This document shows, in pieces, positions 24,492 to 33,753 of a stretch of 64,000 nucleotides of DNA. A program made the position numbers and the translations under genes. Origin of the DNA: Aquibium pacificus (GTDB lineage: Bacteria > Pseudomonadota > Alphaproteobacteria > Rhizobiales > Rhizobiaceae). The DNA lies in the NCBI RefSeq assembly GCF_040839445.1, contig NZ_JBDPGJ010000004.1, positions 186,001 to 250,000 on the forward strand, read 5' to 3'. How positions within the stretch are numbered: position 1 is the first letter of the stretch; each line of letters starts with the position of its first letter. The notes below the pieces were generated by a model, which worked only from the letters and a program-made list of their open reading frames with translations, had not been told where the DNA came from and ran no database searches.

Positions 24492-25262
24492 ATGCGTTTC
24501 GAGAACAGGGTCGTCGTCATCACCGGGGGAGGTTCCGGCATGGGCCTCGCCGCCGCGCGGATGTTCGCCGCGGAGGGCGCGATCGTCGCGATCAACGATC
24601 TCGTGCCCGACAGGGTCGCCGAGGCGGTCGGTCAGGTCGAAGAGGCGGGCGGCCGTGCGTTTGCGATCCCGGGCGACGTCTCGGACGAAGAAGTCGCGCG
24701 GGAACGCGTCCGCGAGGTCGTCTCGCGCCAGGGCCGCGTCGACGTGCTCGTCAATTGCGCGGGCATCTCCACGATCAAGCCGGCGGTCGAGTACGACGCC
24801 TGGCGCCGGACGATGGGCGTCAATCTCGACGCACCCTTCTACTGGTCGCGGGCCGCGGCCATCCAGAGCATGATCCCGAACCGCAGCGGCGCGATCGTCA
24901 TCGTCTCTTCAAACGCCGCCTTCGCGGGCTTTCCCGGAGACGTGGGCTACATCGCCTCCAAGCATGGCGCGGCCGGTCTGACCAAGGCGCTGGCCGTCGA
25001 GTGGGCGAGCCACGGCATTCGCGTGAACTGCCTCTGCCCGGGTCTTACCGAGACCAACATGATCCGCGACATGGAGGCGCTCGACGCCAACCGCTTCGTC
25101 GAGCGACGCCGGCGCATTCCGCTCGGCCGCATTGGCAGGCCGGAGGAGCAGGCGAACGCCATGCTCTACCTCGCGTCCGACGAGGCGTCCTACGTGACCG
25201 GGCTCGTCATGAACAATGATGGCGGCCAGATGGCGCTCTATTCGGGATTTTCACCCGGCTGA
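24492..25262 (+). CDS. Short-chain dehydrogenase/reductase, tandem copy 2
   Basis: A 256-residue SDR aligned without gaps to copy 1 (both begin MRFxxRVVVITGGGSGMGLA and share RCG/RQG-R-D, DVGYIA and FVERRRR blocks). TGGGSGMG is at 11-18 and Tyr153/Lys157 in YIASK. NCAG replaces NNAG at 88-91, and IVSSNAAF replaces NISSLAGH. The ATG at 24492 follows GGGAGGAGGGCCA. The pair probably arose by duplication and now differs in substrate or stereochemistry. Confidence 0.94.
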   Translation: MRFENRVVVITGGGSGMGLAAARMFAAEGAIVAINDLVPDRVAEAVGQVEEAGGRAFAIPGDVSDEEVARERVREVVSRQGRVDVLVNCAGISTIKPAVEYDAWRRTMGVNLDAPFYWSRAAAIQSMIPNRSGAIVIVSSNAAFAGFPGDVGYIASKHGAAGLTKALAVEWASHGIRVNCLCPGLTETNMIRDMEALDANRFVERRRRIPLGRIGRPEEQANAMLYLASDEASYVTGLVMNNDGGQMALYSGFSPG

Positions 25263-25303
25263 GGGCATCGCGGAAACCGCATCGCGCCAAAGGGAGAAGC
25301 AAG

Positions 25304-26593
25304 ATGGCGAACGCCGAAACGCATGACACGACCGCCACTTCCGGGTGCCCGTTTTCCGGCGCCGAGGCGGGGTTCAGCCCCTACTACCACGAGAGCATCT
25401 ACGAGGAGATGGCCGACGCGCGGCGCGAACGGCCGGTCTTCTACGATGAGGAGACCGGCTACTGGATCGTGACGCGATATGACGACGTCATGGCGATCCT
25501 CCAGGACCATGACAGGATCTCGGCGATCAACACCAGCGACTCGGCCACGCCCGTCCACGAGGACGCACTCGCGATCATGAAGAAGGGCGGATTCGCCGCC
25601 GAGAAGGTCCAGTCCAACTGCGACGGCGAACGCCACACACGCGTGCGCATGGCGTCCGCGTCGTTCCTCAACATCAGAACCTTTTCGAAGATGGAGCCGC
25701 AGATCCGGCAGATCGTCCGCAAGGCGCTCGACCGGATCGAGGGTCGCGGCACCGTCGACCTGCTGGCGGACTTCACCTACGAACTGCCCGTCCAGGTTCT
25801 CTTCATGATCCTCGGCGTTCCGCAGGAGGACATGGAGAAGGTCAAGGCATGGTCGGGCACCCGCACCATCCTGAATTTCAGTCCGTCCACCTATGACCAG
25901 CAGGTCAGCGGCGCCAAGGACATGGTCGACTTCTGGCACTACTGCGTCGACCTCGTGCGCGACCGGATGGAAAATCCGAAGGACGATCTTGCCAGCGCCT
26001 TGCTGGCCTATCGCAACGGCGACGACAGCGTGCTGACGCTGAACGAACTGACCACGGTGGTATACGGCGTTCTCTTCGCCGGCCACGAAACCACGACGAG
26101 CCAGCTCACCAATGCCTTCCGCATGCTCCTGACCTACCGTCACAACTGGGACGCCATCTGCGCGGACCGGTCGCTGATCCCGTTGGCGGTGGAGGAAGCA
26201 TTCCGCTACAGCGGCGCCGTGATCGGCTGGCGGCGGCGCACGCTCGCCGACATCGAGGTGGGCGGCGTCCATATTCCCGCTGGCCAGGACATCATCCTCT
26301 CCTTCGGTTCGGCCAATCGCGACGACGCGCAATTCGAGGACCCGGAGACCTTCGACGTCCGGCGCAAGAATTCACGCAAGCACCTGACCATGGGCAACGG
26401 CAAGCATGTCTGCCTCGGCGCGCCGCTCGCCCGCCTCGAGATGAAGATCATTCTGGAGGAATTCACGGCGCGGTTCCCCGACGCGCGGCTCGCCGAAGGC
26501 GCCCGGATCGACCACGCCTACACCTACGTCTTCCGCGCGCCCAGATCGCTTCCCGTCGTGCTCGGGAAACCCCGCCATACCGGCGCGTCCTGA
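25304..26593 (+). CDS. Cytochrome P450, second type
   Basis: A 429-residue soluble P450 of a different group from the CYP199-like ones. The I-helix AGHETTT is at 259-265, ExxR is E298/R301, and the haem loop MGNGKHVCLG has Cys370 followed by APLARLEMK. The first haem-loop residue is Met where Phe is usual. It shares this layout, and the same Cys370, with the P450 at 27192. It follows the SDR pair by 41 bases and overlaps the next gene by one base, so it is co-transcribed with both. Confidence 0.95.
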   Translation: MANAETHDTTATSGCPFSGAEAGFSPYYHESIYEEMADARRERPVFYDEETGYWIVTRYDDVMAILQDHDRISAINTSDSATPVHEDALAIMKKGGFAAEKVQSNCDGERHTRVRMASASFLNIRTFSKMEPQIRQIVRKALDRIEGRGTVDLLADFTYELPVQVLFMILGVPQEDMEKVKAWSGTRTILNFSPSTYDQQVSGAKDMVDFWHYCVDLVRDRMENPKDDLASALLAYRNGDDSVLTLNELTTVVYGVLFAGHETTTSQLTNAFRMLLTYRHNWDAICADRSLIPLAVEEAFRYSGAVIGWRRRTLADIEVGGVHIPAGQDIILSFGSANRDDAQFEDPETFDVRRKNSRKHLTMGNGKHVCLGAPLARLEMKIILEEFTARFPDARLAEGARIDHAYTYVFRAPRSLPVVLGKPRHTGAS

Positions 26594-27081
26594 TGGACGA
26601 AGCGCTGCCAACGGATCATCCGCTCTTCCGGTCACGCGCCCAAGTCGATGCGTTCCGGTCGCTGCGCAGGCCGGGCCGGGTCGACATGCTCAATCTCGTG
26701 CGCTACCGCCCCGTGGCCCGCTATGCCGACGGGACGGAGACGAGCGGCGCCGACGCCTATCGCACCTACAAGGAAGGCGTGAGGCCGCTGCTTCTGGGCG
26801 CCGGGGCCCGGGTGGTCTGGACCGGCGAATTCGAATGCATGGTGAACGGGCCCGAGGACCAGCGCTGGGACGAGGTCTTCGTCATGTCTTACCCGTCGCT
26901 GGAGGCGCTGCTGGAAATGTCGCAGTCGGCCGCCTACGCGGCTGTCGCCCATCACCGAACGGTGGCGCTTGCCGCCTATCACCTGCTGCGGCTTAACCCA
27001 CAGCTGCCGGATGCTGCGGACCGGAGCGATGTCGAGGATGGGCTCGCGCGCTGGGTCGAGAGCGGATTGCCGCGGCACTGA
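26593..27081 (+). CDS. DUF1330-like protein
   Basis: A 162-residue protein with a dimeric alpha-beta-barrel-type core: VDMLNLVRYRPVARYADG, then AYRTYKEGVRPLLLGAGARVVWTGEFE, and EVFVMSYPSLEALLEMSQSAAY. This order matches DUF1330 proteins, which have no known reaction. It starts in the stop codon of the P450 (TGATG), so the two are translationally coupled. It adds to the set of alpha-beta-barrel proteins in this island. Confidence 0.78.
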   Translation: MDEALPTDHPLFRSRAQVDAFRSLRRPGRVDMLNLVRYRPVARYADGTETSGADAYRTYKEGVRPLLLGAGARVVWTGEFECMVNGPEDQRWDEVFVMSYPSLEALLEMSQSAAYAAVAHHRTVALAAYHLLRLNPQLPDAADRSDVEDGLARWVESGLPRH

Positions 27082-27108
27082 GGCACGCCCGAGGCCGAGC
27101 CCGCGGCA

Positions 27109-27153
27109 GTCCCCCGCAAGGTGACAGGGCGGGCGTTCCTTCCGCGCTATGCT
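27109..27153 (+). promoter_or_regulatory. Operator site 11 and -10 element for the P450 at 27192
   Basis: GTCCCCCGCAAGGTGAC at 27109-27125 (short-spacer form) is followed after 21 bases by CTATGCT (27147-27153), one of the clearest -10 elements in the set. The P450 start is about 40 bases further on. Confidence 0.7.
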
Positions 27154-27191
27154 CGAAATCCAACCGTTGAGTTCGGCAGGACAGGACGATC

Positions 27192-28460
27192 ATGAGCGAC
27201 TTGGCCAAAGTCTGGGAAACGCCGCCGGTGAGATGCCCCGTCGGGAGCATCGGCGCGAGCTACGACCCCTTCGATCACCACAAGATGCATGAGACGCTGG
27301 CCCGCGCGCGTTCTGCCGAACCGGTCTTCTACAGCGCCGAGATCGACTACTGGGTGGTGACCCGCTATCGGGACGTGATCGATATCCTGCGCGATCCTGA
27401 CCGCTTTTCCGCCGCCAACGCCAACACCCCGATCTCGCCGGTTCCCCGCGAAGCGCTGCAGATCCTCGAAGAGGGCGGCTACGCGCTGGAGGGTATCCAG
27501 GTCAATTGCGATCCGCCGCGCCACACCCGCATCCGCGCCGCCGCCAGCCAGGCAATGAGCATGAAGCGCTTCGTCGGCATGGCCGACGAGATCCGCGAAC
27601 TCGTCGCGGCCGACCTCGAACGGCTTCGGGGCAAAGGGCGGATCGATATCCTGCACGAGTTCACCTACGCGCTTCCCGCGAAGGTGATCTTTCTCCTGCT
27701 CGGGATCCCCGACGAGGACGCGGCCAGGATCAAGGAATGGTCCACCAACCGGCTCCTCCTGAGCTTCTCCCGCCCGACGCGTGAGGCGCAGATCGACGCG
27801 GCGCGCAACCTCCTCAAGTTCTGGCACTACTGCGTCGAGCTGGTGGCCAAGCGGATCGCGGAGCCGGGCGACGATTTCTCCAGCGATCTCCTGCGCCTCA
27901 GGGGTGGCGACGACGGCGTCCTGACCATCAACGAGATCAACTCGGCCGCGTTCGGCCTCCTCTTCGCCGGGCACGAGACGACCACGAGCCAGACGACCAA
28001 CGCGCTTAACGCCCTGCTCGGCGATCGCGAGAACTGGGAGGCGATCTGCCGCGATCCGTCGCTCATCCCGAATGCCGTGGAGGAATCGCTGCGCCTGTAC
28101 GGGGCCGTGGTCAACTGGCGCCGCCGGACCAAATGCGACGTCGAGATCGCGGGTGTGAAAATTCCCGCGGGCTCCAACCTGCTCATCTCCTTCACCTCCG
28201 CCAACCGGGACGAGTCGCAGTTCGAGGACGCCGACCGCTTCCGGCTCGATCGGCCGAACAGCCGCAGGCATCTGACCTTCGGCAACGGCATTCACGTGTG
28301 CCTGGGGGCGCCGCTCGCCCGGCTGGAGATGAAGATCATGCTGGAGGAGATGGTGAAACGCTATCCCCGGATGCGCCTCGCGCCGGGCCAGACCGTCGAC
28401 TACCAGCCGGCTTTCGCCTTCCGGGTCCCGAAGGCCTTGTGGGTCGACCTCGACGCCTGA
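27192..28460 (+). CDS. Cytochrome P450, second type
   Basis: A 422-residue P450 paralogous to the one at 25304: I-helix AGHETTT at 259-265, ExxR E298/R301, haem loop FGNGIHVCLG with Cys370, then APLARLEMK. Both share FWHYCV, the WRRRT block after the ExxR helix, and F(T/G)SANRD. The ATG at 27192 is preceded by GGACAGGACGATC. It is followed 75 bases on by an iron-type alcohol dehydrogenase, which may oxidise the hydroxylated product. Confidence 0.95.
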   Translation: MSDLAKVWETPPVRCPVGSIGASYDPFDHHKMHETLARARSAEPVFYSAEIDYWVVTRYRDVIDILRDPDRFSAANANTPISPVPREALQILEEGGYALEGIQVNCDPPRHTRIRAAASQAMSMKRFVGMADEIRELVAADLERLRGKGRIDILHEFTYALPAKVIFLLLGIPDEDAARIKEWSTNRLLLSFSRPTREAQIDAARNLLKFWHYCVELVAKRIAEPGDDFSSDLLRLRGGDDGVLTINEINSAAFGLLFAGHETTTSQTTNALNALLGDRENWEAICRDPSLIPNAVEESLRLYGAVVNWRRRTKCDVEIAGVKIPAGSNLLISFTSANRDESQFEDADRFRLDRPNSRRHLTFGNGIHVCLGAPLARLEMKIMLEEMVKRYPRMRLAPGQTVDYQPAFAFRVPKALWVDLDA

Positions 28461-28535
28461 CGGCGACGCACGGGATCGCCGCGGCATCACCGAACGGGAC
28501 CTCGGGTCCCCGACAACACTTGGAAGGAATTACCC

Positions 28536-29675
28536 ATGCTGACAGGCCGGTTTCAGCCGCCTTCGCGACAGGCCGTCTTCTACGGCAAGCCGGCCGCGGA
28601 GGCGCTTCGCGAAGCCATGAAGGAATTCTGGGTGACGACGGCCGTGCTCGTCACCAACACGTCGCTGTCCCGCCCCGGCGGCCTCGCTGACGAGATCGTC
28701 GCGGCGATGGGCGACGCCTGCACGAACGTCGTGTCGGGCGTGCGCGCGAATTCGCCGCGCGAGGACGTCATCCGCATCGCGGAGGCGCTACGCAGCAAGG
28801 GCGTGGAAGCGGTCGTCGCGTTGGGCGGGGGCTCGGTCGTGGAAGCGGTGAAGGCGGCGCGCATCAGCGTCACCAACAACGTGCGCGACGCCGCCGACAT
28901 GGACCGGCTGAAACGAACCACCACGGCGGCGACGCCCAGGCCATACCTCATCTCCCTGCCGACGACACTTTCTGCGGCGGAATTCACGCAGTTCGCGGGC
29001 ATCACCGACGAGCGGAGCGGGGTGAAGGACGCCTTCCATCATCCCGACCTTGCGCCGGACGCCGTGATCCTCGACCCGGAGGTCACGATTGCGACCCCAC
29101 CCGACTTGTGGCTGTCGACCGGAATGCGCGCGCTCGACCATGCGATCGAGACCTGGTGCGCGAAAAGCCCGACGCCCTTCTCCGACGCGACGGCGCTCTA
29201 CGCCGCCCGCAAGCTCGCCCGCGCGCTGCCGCGCACGAAGAGCGATCCCGAAGACCGCGAGGCTCGCCTCGACTGCCAGATCGGCGCCTGGATGTCGATC
29301 CAGGGTGCGACGGTCGGCGTCTCGCACGGTGCCAGCCATGGCATCGGCCACGGCCTGAGCGCGGTCACCGGCATGACGCACGGCGTCACCTCCTGCATCA
29401 TGCTGCCGCACGTGCTGCGCTACAACGCGGCGGTCGATGCCCAACGCCAGGCGGTCCTGGCCGAGGCGATGGGAAGCGGGGGCCGGCTACTGGCGGATTT
29501 CGTGAGCGATCTCGTGCGCGATCTCGGCATGCCCACGCGTCTGCGCGACGCCGGCGTGCGCGAGGAGCAACTCGCGACAGTCGCGGACGCGGCAATGAGG
29601 AACCCGAGGGTCGCCACCAACATCCGGCCGTTTGACGAAAACGGCATGATGCAGCTGCTCGGGGCAGCGTACTGA
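28536..29675 (+). CDS. Iron-containing alcohol dehydrogenase / maleylacetate reductase-like
   Basis: A 379-residue group III dehydrogenase. The N-terminal domain has GGGSVVEAVKAAR for NAD(P) and PTTLSAAEFTQFAG; the C-terminal domain has the metal ligands in ALDHAIE and SHGASHGIGHGLS followed by MTHG. The opening RFQPPSRQAVFYG resembles maleylacetate reductases, which reduce ring-cleavage products of hydroxyquinols, but the pathway's other hydroxyquinol enzymes are not seen. AAGGAATTACCC precedes ATG 28536. It may instead act on a P450-derived alcohol. Confidence 0.88.
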   Translation: MLTGRFQPPSRQAVFYGKPAAEALREAMKEFWVTTAVLVTNTSLSRPGGLADEIVAAMGDACTNVVSGVRANSPREDVIRIAEALRSKGVEAVVALGGGSVVEAVKAARISVTNNVRDAADMDRLKRTTTAATPRPYLISLPTTLSAAEFTQFAGITDERSGVKDAFHHPDLAPDAVILDPEVTIATPPDLWLSTGMRALDHAIETWCAKSPTPFSDATALYAARKLARALPRTKSDPEDREARLDCQIGAWMSIQGATVGVSHGASHGIGHGLSAVTGMTHGVTSCIMLPHVLRYNAAVDAQRQAVLAEAMGSGGRLLADFVSDLVRDLGMPTRLRDAGVREEQLATVADAAMRNPRVATNIRPFDENGMMQLLGAAY

Positions 29676-29711
29676 CTTCGCCGCGAGCGATTGGCCCCGG
29701 CGCCGACCTGC

Positions 29712-30176
29712 TCAAAGTATTTCGAAGACTTCGTAGACGGCGCCTTCCGCCGTGCGGTAGCCGGCGCCGATGCCGAGTATGCCGTTCAGCCACGTCAGGC
29801 GCGGCGCGGCCGTCTCGAACTGGATGATGGTGCGGAAATAGTCTTCGCCGTAGGCGACCGGCTCGGAGTTCCTGTACCGCTCCATGACCTCCGGCGGACC
29901 GTGGCGGCGCCCGACATAGGTCATGTAGATGCGCTCGCCCTCGTCGGTCTCCAGCACCAGCCGGACATCGAGATGCATGCCACCGTCCGGCCGCATCATC
30001 AGGAAGTCGCCGCCGCCCGGCAGGACCTTGCCCTTCAGCCGGTCGCCGGAGAACGTTCCGCCCGTCACGAACACGACGCGTCTCTTGTAGCCGACCGGAA
30101 CCTCGCCAATGTCGGTGGCGCCGTTGGCGGTATGCGCCCTCATCTCGAAGAGCGGCTTCAGTTGCACCTCGACCAT
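29712..30176 (-). CDS. DUF3237 family protein
   Basis: A 154-residue beta-barrel-type protein of unknown function. VEVQLKPLFEMRAHTANG, then VFVTGGTFSGDRLKGKVLPGGGDF, YMTYVGRRHGP and YFRTIIQFETAAPRLTWLNG are the family blocks in order. I prefer the ATG at 30176, eight bases after AGGA; an ATG at 30185 abuts the ribosome-binding site. It is divergent from the SDR at 30422 with an operator between, and it converges on the alcohol dehydrogenase. DUF3237 genes are frequent beside aromatic catabolism genes. Confidence 0.88.
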   Translation of the reverse strand: MVEVQLKPLFEMRAHTANGATDIGEVPVGYKRRVVFVTGGTFSGDRLKGKVLPGGGDFLMMRPDGGMHLDVRLVLETDEGERIYMTYVGRRHGPPEVMERYRNSEPVAYGEDYFRTIIQFETAAPRLTWLNGILGIGAGYRTAEGAVYEVFEIL

Positions 30177-30219
30177 CGCGCGCATTCCTCCGGACGGCTG
30201 TGGTTTCCCTGGAGATCAG

Positions 30220-30291
30220 CAGACCAGACCGCGTGCCGGCGGACGGTCCCCGGCATCGGGGACATGTCGCGCGAGCCCGCGGCGGTATCGT
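30220..30291. promoter_or_regulatory. Operator site 12, between DUF3237 and SDR genes
   Basis: GTCCCCGGCATCGGGGAC at 30246-30263 is the most symmetric copy (six-base arms GTCCCC and GGGGAC). Rightward, TATCGT (30286-30291) is 22 bases away; leftward, GGTCTG (30225-30220) is 20 bases away and weak. Confidence 0.65.
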
Positions 30292-30421
30292 AGACCAGAT
30301 GCGAATGCATCCCCCGCCGTGGCGTGGGATCCGGCGGCATCCTCCCGGAAGCACCGCCGGCGCGTGTCGGCGGTGCTACCGCAAAGAAATTCCCGATGGG
30401 ACATCCAGGAAGACGACCCGC

Positions 30422-31249
30422 ATGATCAGCTACGGTTTGAAGGACCGAACCATCGCAATCACCGGCGGCGCCTCCGGCATCGGCCGCGCGGCCGCACTCA
30501 TGCTCGCGCGTGACGGTTCGAATGTCGGCATCATCGACGTCAACGGCGGGAACATCGACAAGGTGCTCGCCGAAATACGGGAGCATGGAGTGAAGGCCTC
30601 CGGCTTCGTCGCGGACGTTCGTGACGCCGGCCAGATCCGTCAGGCCGCGGAAAGGTTCGAACAGGAACTCGGCGCCGTGGACGGACTTTTCGCCTGCGCC
30701 GGGATTTCGAACACCGCGCCCGCCGAGACGATGGAGGAAGCCGCCTTCGAGGACGTGATCGACATCAACCTCAAGGGCGCGTTCCTGAGCTGCCGGGAAT
30801 TCGGCCGGCGAATGATAGAGCGCGGGCGGGGATCGATCGTCGTGATCAGCTCGGTCGACGGGCTCGGCGGCCATCCCGGCCGCATCTCCTACGTCTCCTC
30901 CAAGCACGCGGTAAACGGGCTCGCCAAGAACCTCGCACTTGAATGGGGGCGGCACGGCGTGCGCGTGAATGCGATCGCCCCGGGCTTCGTCGATACGCCG
31001 CTGCTGAGGGCGAGCATGCCCGCCAAGTTCATCACCGGCGTGGTCGAGGACCGGATGCCGCTCGGCCGCATGGCCGCGCCCGAAGAGATCGCCAGCATCG
31101 CGCTCATGCTTCTCTCCGACGCGGCTACCTATGTCACGGGCGCTGTGGTTCCCATCGACGGCGGATTGACCGCCGGATACTTCACGGCCAGGCGGGGAGG
31201 CGACTATTCCTCGAAGAAGCTCCTCGAAGCCGGAATCTACAGCGAATAG
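30422..31249 (+). CDS. Short-chain dehydrogenase/reductase
   Basis: A 275-residue SDR: TGGASGIG at 14-21, ACAG instead of NNAG at about 91-94, serine in VISSVDG (143/144), and YVSSK with Tyr157/Lys161. It has a C-terminal extension after the usual GG end (YFTARRGGDYSSKK), longer than classical SDRs. The ATG at 30422 is preceded by AGGAAG ten bases away. The NTF2-like gene follows after ten bases and is co-transcribed. Confidence 0.93.
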   Translation: MISYGLKDRTIAITGGASGIGRAAALMLARDGSNVGIIDVNGGNIDKVLAEIREHGVKASGFVADVRDAGQIRQAAERFEQELGAVDGLFACAGISNTAPAETMEEAAFEDVIDINLKGAFLSCREFGRRMIERGRGSIVVISSVDGLGGHPGRISYVSSKHAVNGLAKNLALEWGRHGVRVNAIAPGFVDTPLLRASMPAKFITGVVEDRMPLGRMAAPEEIASIALMLLSDAATYVTGAVVPIDGGLTAGYFTARRGGDYSSKKLLEAGIYSE

Positions 31250-31259
31250 GCAGGCGAAC

Positions 31260-31712
31260 ATGAACGACCGCGCACTTCCGGCCGCCGACGAACTCGCGAT
31301 CCGCAACCTCCTCGCCCGCTACGTGCATTTCGCCGACGCCGGTGAACTCGATGCGTTCGCCTCGCTCTTCACCGAGGACGGCAGCTGGACGCGCGAGAAC
31401 ACGCCGCCCGCCAGCCAGGGCGGATCGGGCCTTCCGGCGGAGACGGTGAGGGGGAGGGACGGCCTGAAGAAGATGATCGAGGAATCGATCATCGCGCGCT
31501 TCGATCGCAAGTTCCGCCACCAGATGACCGACGTCCTGATTGAACCGGGAAACACGCCCGAAGAGGCCGACGGACTGTGCCGCGCCCTGATCACCGACTG
31601 GCGCGGCGGGGCGGGCAAGATCGCCATGTGCGCCCGCTACAGGAGCCGCTTCGTGCGCACCGGGGACGGGTGGCGGTTCCTCTCGGTGAGCGTCCACGTC
31701 CTTCCCGAATAG
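31260..31712 (+). CDS. NTF2-like (SnoaL-type) protein
   Basis: A 150-residue NTF2-fold protein with an N-terminal helix (ADELAIRNLLARYVHFADAGELDAFASLF), the typical TEDGSW strand, the ETVRGRDGLKKMI helix, HQMTDVLIE, and a final strand RFVRTGDGWRFLSVSVHV. It belongs to the SnoaL_4-type group, which includes dehydratases and ring-hydroxylating-enzyme relatives. It is translated right after the SDR. It converges on the NIPSNAP gene. Confidence 0.86.
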   Translation: MNDRALPAADELAIRNLLARYVHFADAGELDAFASLFTEDGSWTRENTPPASQGGSGLPAETVRGRDGLKKMIEESIIARFDRKFRHQMTDVLIEPGNTPEEADGLCRALITDWRGGAGKIAMCARYRSRFVRTGDGWRFLSVSVHVLPE

Positions 31713-31738
31713 GTCTCGCCGCCGGGCGGCACGTCGGC

Positions 31739-32488
31739 TTACCCGCGCGGAGCGAGGTTGGGCAGAGGGGCGCCGTAGCGCGTCGGCCGCAGCACGTGGA
31801 CGTCGCTGCCGCGCACGAGCGGCTGTCCGTGGCGCCTGCGTTCCTCGTCGCGGGCGGCGCGGATCCCATCGTCGGTCTGGTAGGCAATGGCGGCGCTGCG
31901 CAGCGCCTCGGCGTCAGGCCAAGCCGTGATCGTGACGGCCTGGTTCATCCGCGTCCCGAACCAGGTCATGAAAACCCCGAGCACCGTGGCGCCCTTCCGC
32001 GTCATGAAGGGCAGATCGGTCTCGGCCAGTGCGGTATGGCTGAGCATCGGATCGAAGTTGTCGACGTCGATGAGCCGCAATTCGTGCACGCTGCCGACGG
32101 GACCGGCATCCGGTTCGGAGCGGAAGCGGCTCCACACGGGCGAGGGACGCAGGACGAAGACGTGCGAACGGTCGACACGCTGTTCGCCGCCGTAGTTTAC
32201 GGCAAGCTTGGCGAGCCACTCGGGGTCGGCATAGAAACGCTTCCAGGCTTCCATGCGCCGATCGAGATTTCTCCATGGAAGGATATAGGCGTACAATGGT
32301 GATAGCGGTCCGCCATGCCCTTCCCAAAGGGCAAGCGGTGCTGAAATCCCGCAGCGTTCGAAGATCGGCGGAACGTCGGTCCCCATCAGGTGGTGGAAGT
32401 CCGGCATGCGGGCCTGATGCATCTGATAGAGCCGCAGTTCGTAGTACTCCTCGATCCTGACCGGGGGAGCGAGCGGAACGTCCTTCAT
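31739..32488 (-). CDS. NIPSNAP family protein
   Basis: A 249-residue protein with two NIPSNAP repeats: YYELRLYQMHQARM and LYAYILPWRNLDRRMEAWKRFYADPEW in the first, VHELRLIDV and VTITAWPDAEALRSAA in the second. The ATG at 32488 overlaps the TGA of the previous gene, another NIPSNAP protein, so the two are coupled. They may form a heteromeric barrel complex; that is inference. It is the last gene of a leftward operon that includes an NTF2 gene and probably the ferredoxin reductase. Confidence 0.87.
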   Translation of the reverse strand: MKDVPLAPPVRIEEYYELRLYQMHQARMPDFHHLMGTDVPPIFERCGISAPLALWEGHGGPLSPLYAYILPWRNLDRRMEAWKRFYADPEWLAKLAVNYGGEQRVDRSHVFVLRPSPVWSRFRSEPDAGPVGSVHELRLIDVDNFDPMLSHTALAETDLPFMTRKGATVLGVFMTWFGTRMNQAVTITAWPDAEALRSAAIAYQTDDGIRAARDEERRRHGQPLVRGSDVHVLRPTRYGAPLPNLAPRG

Positions 32489-33237
32489 GGCTTGATGCCC
32501 AGATTTGGTTCGGGGGTGTTCCACGGCAACGGTTCCAGCAGATACTGGTCGAGCGTCAAGAACAGCCGCCCGCCGGCGCTGGTCCGCTCCCTGGCGCGCT
32601 GCGCGACGATCTCGGGATCGCGGTCGATGGCGAAGGCCGCCTTCTGCTGGGTCTCGAGGTCTGGCCAGGCGAGCAGCGTCACGAAGCGCGGTCGCTCCGG
32701 TCCGATGACCACCTCCATCACGCCCAGCACCCTGGCGCCATGTCTTCGTGCCACCGGAAGGTCGACCTTCGCGAGGACATCCGCGGCTTCCGTCTGAGAT
32801 CCGTTGAGGACGTTCTGGACCCTGAGTTCATGGATGCCCGAGACCGGACCACCGCCGTCATCTTCTCGCACAGCCGCCCATGCGGGAGAGGCGTCGAGCA
32901 GCCAGTTCTCGATCGAATTGACCAGCGTCATGCCGTCGGTCAGTTCCGCGCGCTGCGCGCGCCAGAACGGATCGGCCCAGAAGCGGGGAAAGCGTTCGTC
33001 GCGCTGCGCGAGCGACGCCCATTTGATGATGTAGAGAAAGCCGGGGGCCTGCCTGCCGGCGACCACCATCCACGAACCCAGCGGCTTCGGCACGCCATAG
33101 CGCTCCCAAAGCGTTTCCTCGTGCGCCGGAGGCCCGCCCTCGACCGCCGGAGCACCGGCGATCGCCATCGAGTGGACGAGCGCCAGTTCCGAAGCCATGC
33201 GGCCGTCGGCGACGGCGTAGAAGCGATATTCGAGCAC
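32485..33237 (-). CDS. NIPSNAP family protein
   Basis: A 250-residue NIPSNAP-type protein with GTG as likely start (33237), preceded by CAGGAGATCGA. First repeat: LEYRFYAVADGRM and FLYIIKWASLAQRDERFPRFWADPFW; second: IHELRVQNVLNG and VTLLAWPDLETQQKAA. It overlaps the next NIPSNAP gene by four bases, and the NTF2-like gene lies 27 bases upstream. No catalytic residue can be assigned. Confidence 0.86.
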   Translation of the reverse strand: MLEYRFYAVADGRMASELALVHSMAIAGAPAVEGGPPAHEETLWERYGVPKPLGSWMVVAGRQAPGFLYIIKWASLAQRDERFPRFWADPFWRAQRAELTDGMTLVNSIENWLLDASPAWAAVREDDGGGPVSGIHELRVQNVLNGSQTEAADVLAKVDLPVARRHGARVLGVMEVVIGPERPRFVTLLAWPDLETQQKAAFAIDRDPEIVAQRARERTSAGGRLFLTLDQYLLEPLPWNTPEPNLGIKP

Positions 33238-33264
33238 TCGATCTCCTGTCCCTCGGCTACGTGG

Positions 33265-33726
33265 TCAGTTCGCGACGGCGCCTTCGCCGACGAGGAAGCC
33301 CTTGAAGGCCTTCTCGAAGGCGAGCGGATTGAAGTACTCGCGCATGCCGACGATCTTCCCGTCCCGGAAGCGGAATATCCAGACGTAGCGCTGGTCGTAG
33401 ATGCGCCCCGTCTCGGGCACTTCGCTGCGACCCCCGACTTCCACGATCGCGCACTCTCCCCCCTCCGTCTGGTGGATGGCGTCGATCGTGAAGACCAGCC
33501 CACGCCGGTTCTCCAGTACGGTCTTGTAGTGGAAGACGATCCGGTCGCGCCCGTCGAAGCCGGAATCCAGCCCGTCGAGGGAGGGCATGAACGGGTTTTC
33601 CTGCTTCGCGTCATCGGCGAAGAGATCGCTCCAGGCTGCGAAGTCCTTCTTCATCAACAGCGTATAGAAGCTGATCACCCTTGCTTCCACCGGATCGGCG
33701 GGGCTCATCTCGTCTGCACGGGGCAT
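33265..33726 (-). CDS. NTF2-like (SnoaL-type) protein
   Basis: A 153-residue NTF2-fold protein, paralogous to that at 17522 (shared FYTLLMK, FDGRD, IDAIH, RFRDGK and EYFNPL-type blocks). The ATG at 33726 follows AAAGGACGATATCC. It lies between the ferredoxin reductase and two NIPSNAP genes in a tight leftward operon. The repeated pairing of NTF2 and NIPSNAP genes with P450s suggests a common accessory or isomerase function; the reaction is unknown. Confidence 0.86.
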   Translation of the reverse strand: MPRADEMSPADPVEARVISFYTLLMKKDFAAWSDLFADDAKQENPFMPSLDGLDSGFDGRDRIVFHYKTVLENRRGLVFTIDAIHQTEGGECAIVEVGGRSEVPETGRIYDQRYVWIFRFRDGKIVGMREYFNPLAFEKAFKGFLVGEGAVAN

Positions 33727-33753
33727 GGATATCGTCCTTTGCTGTTGACGGCG

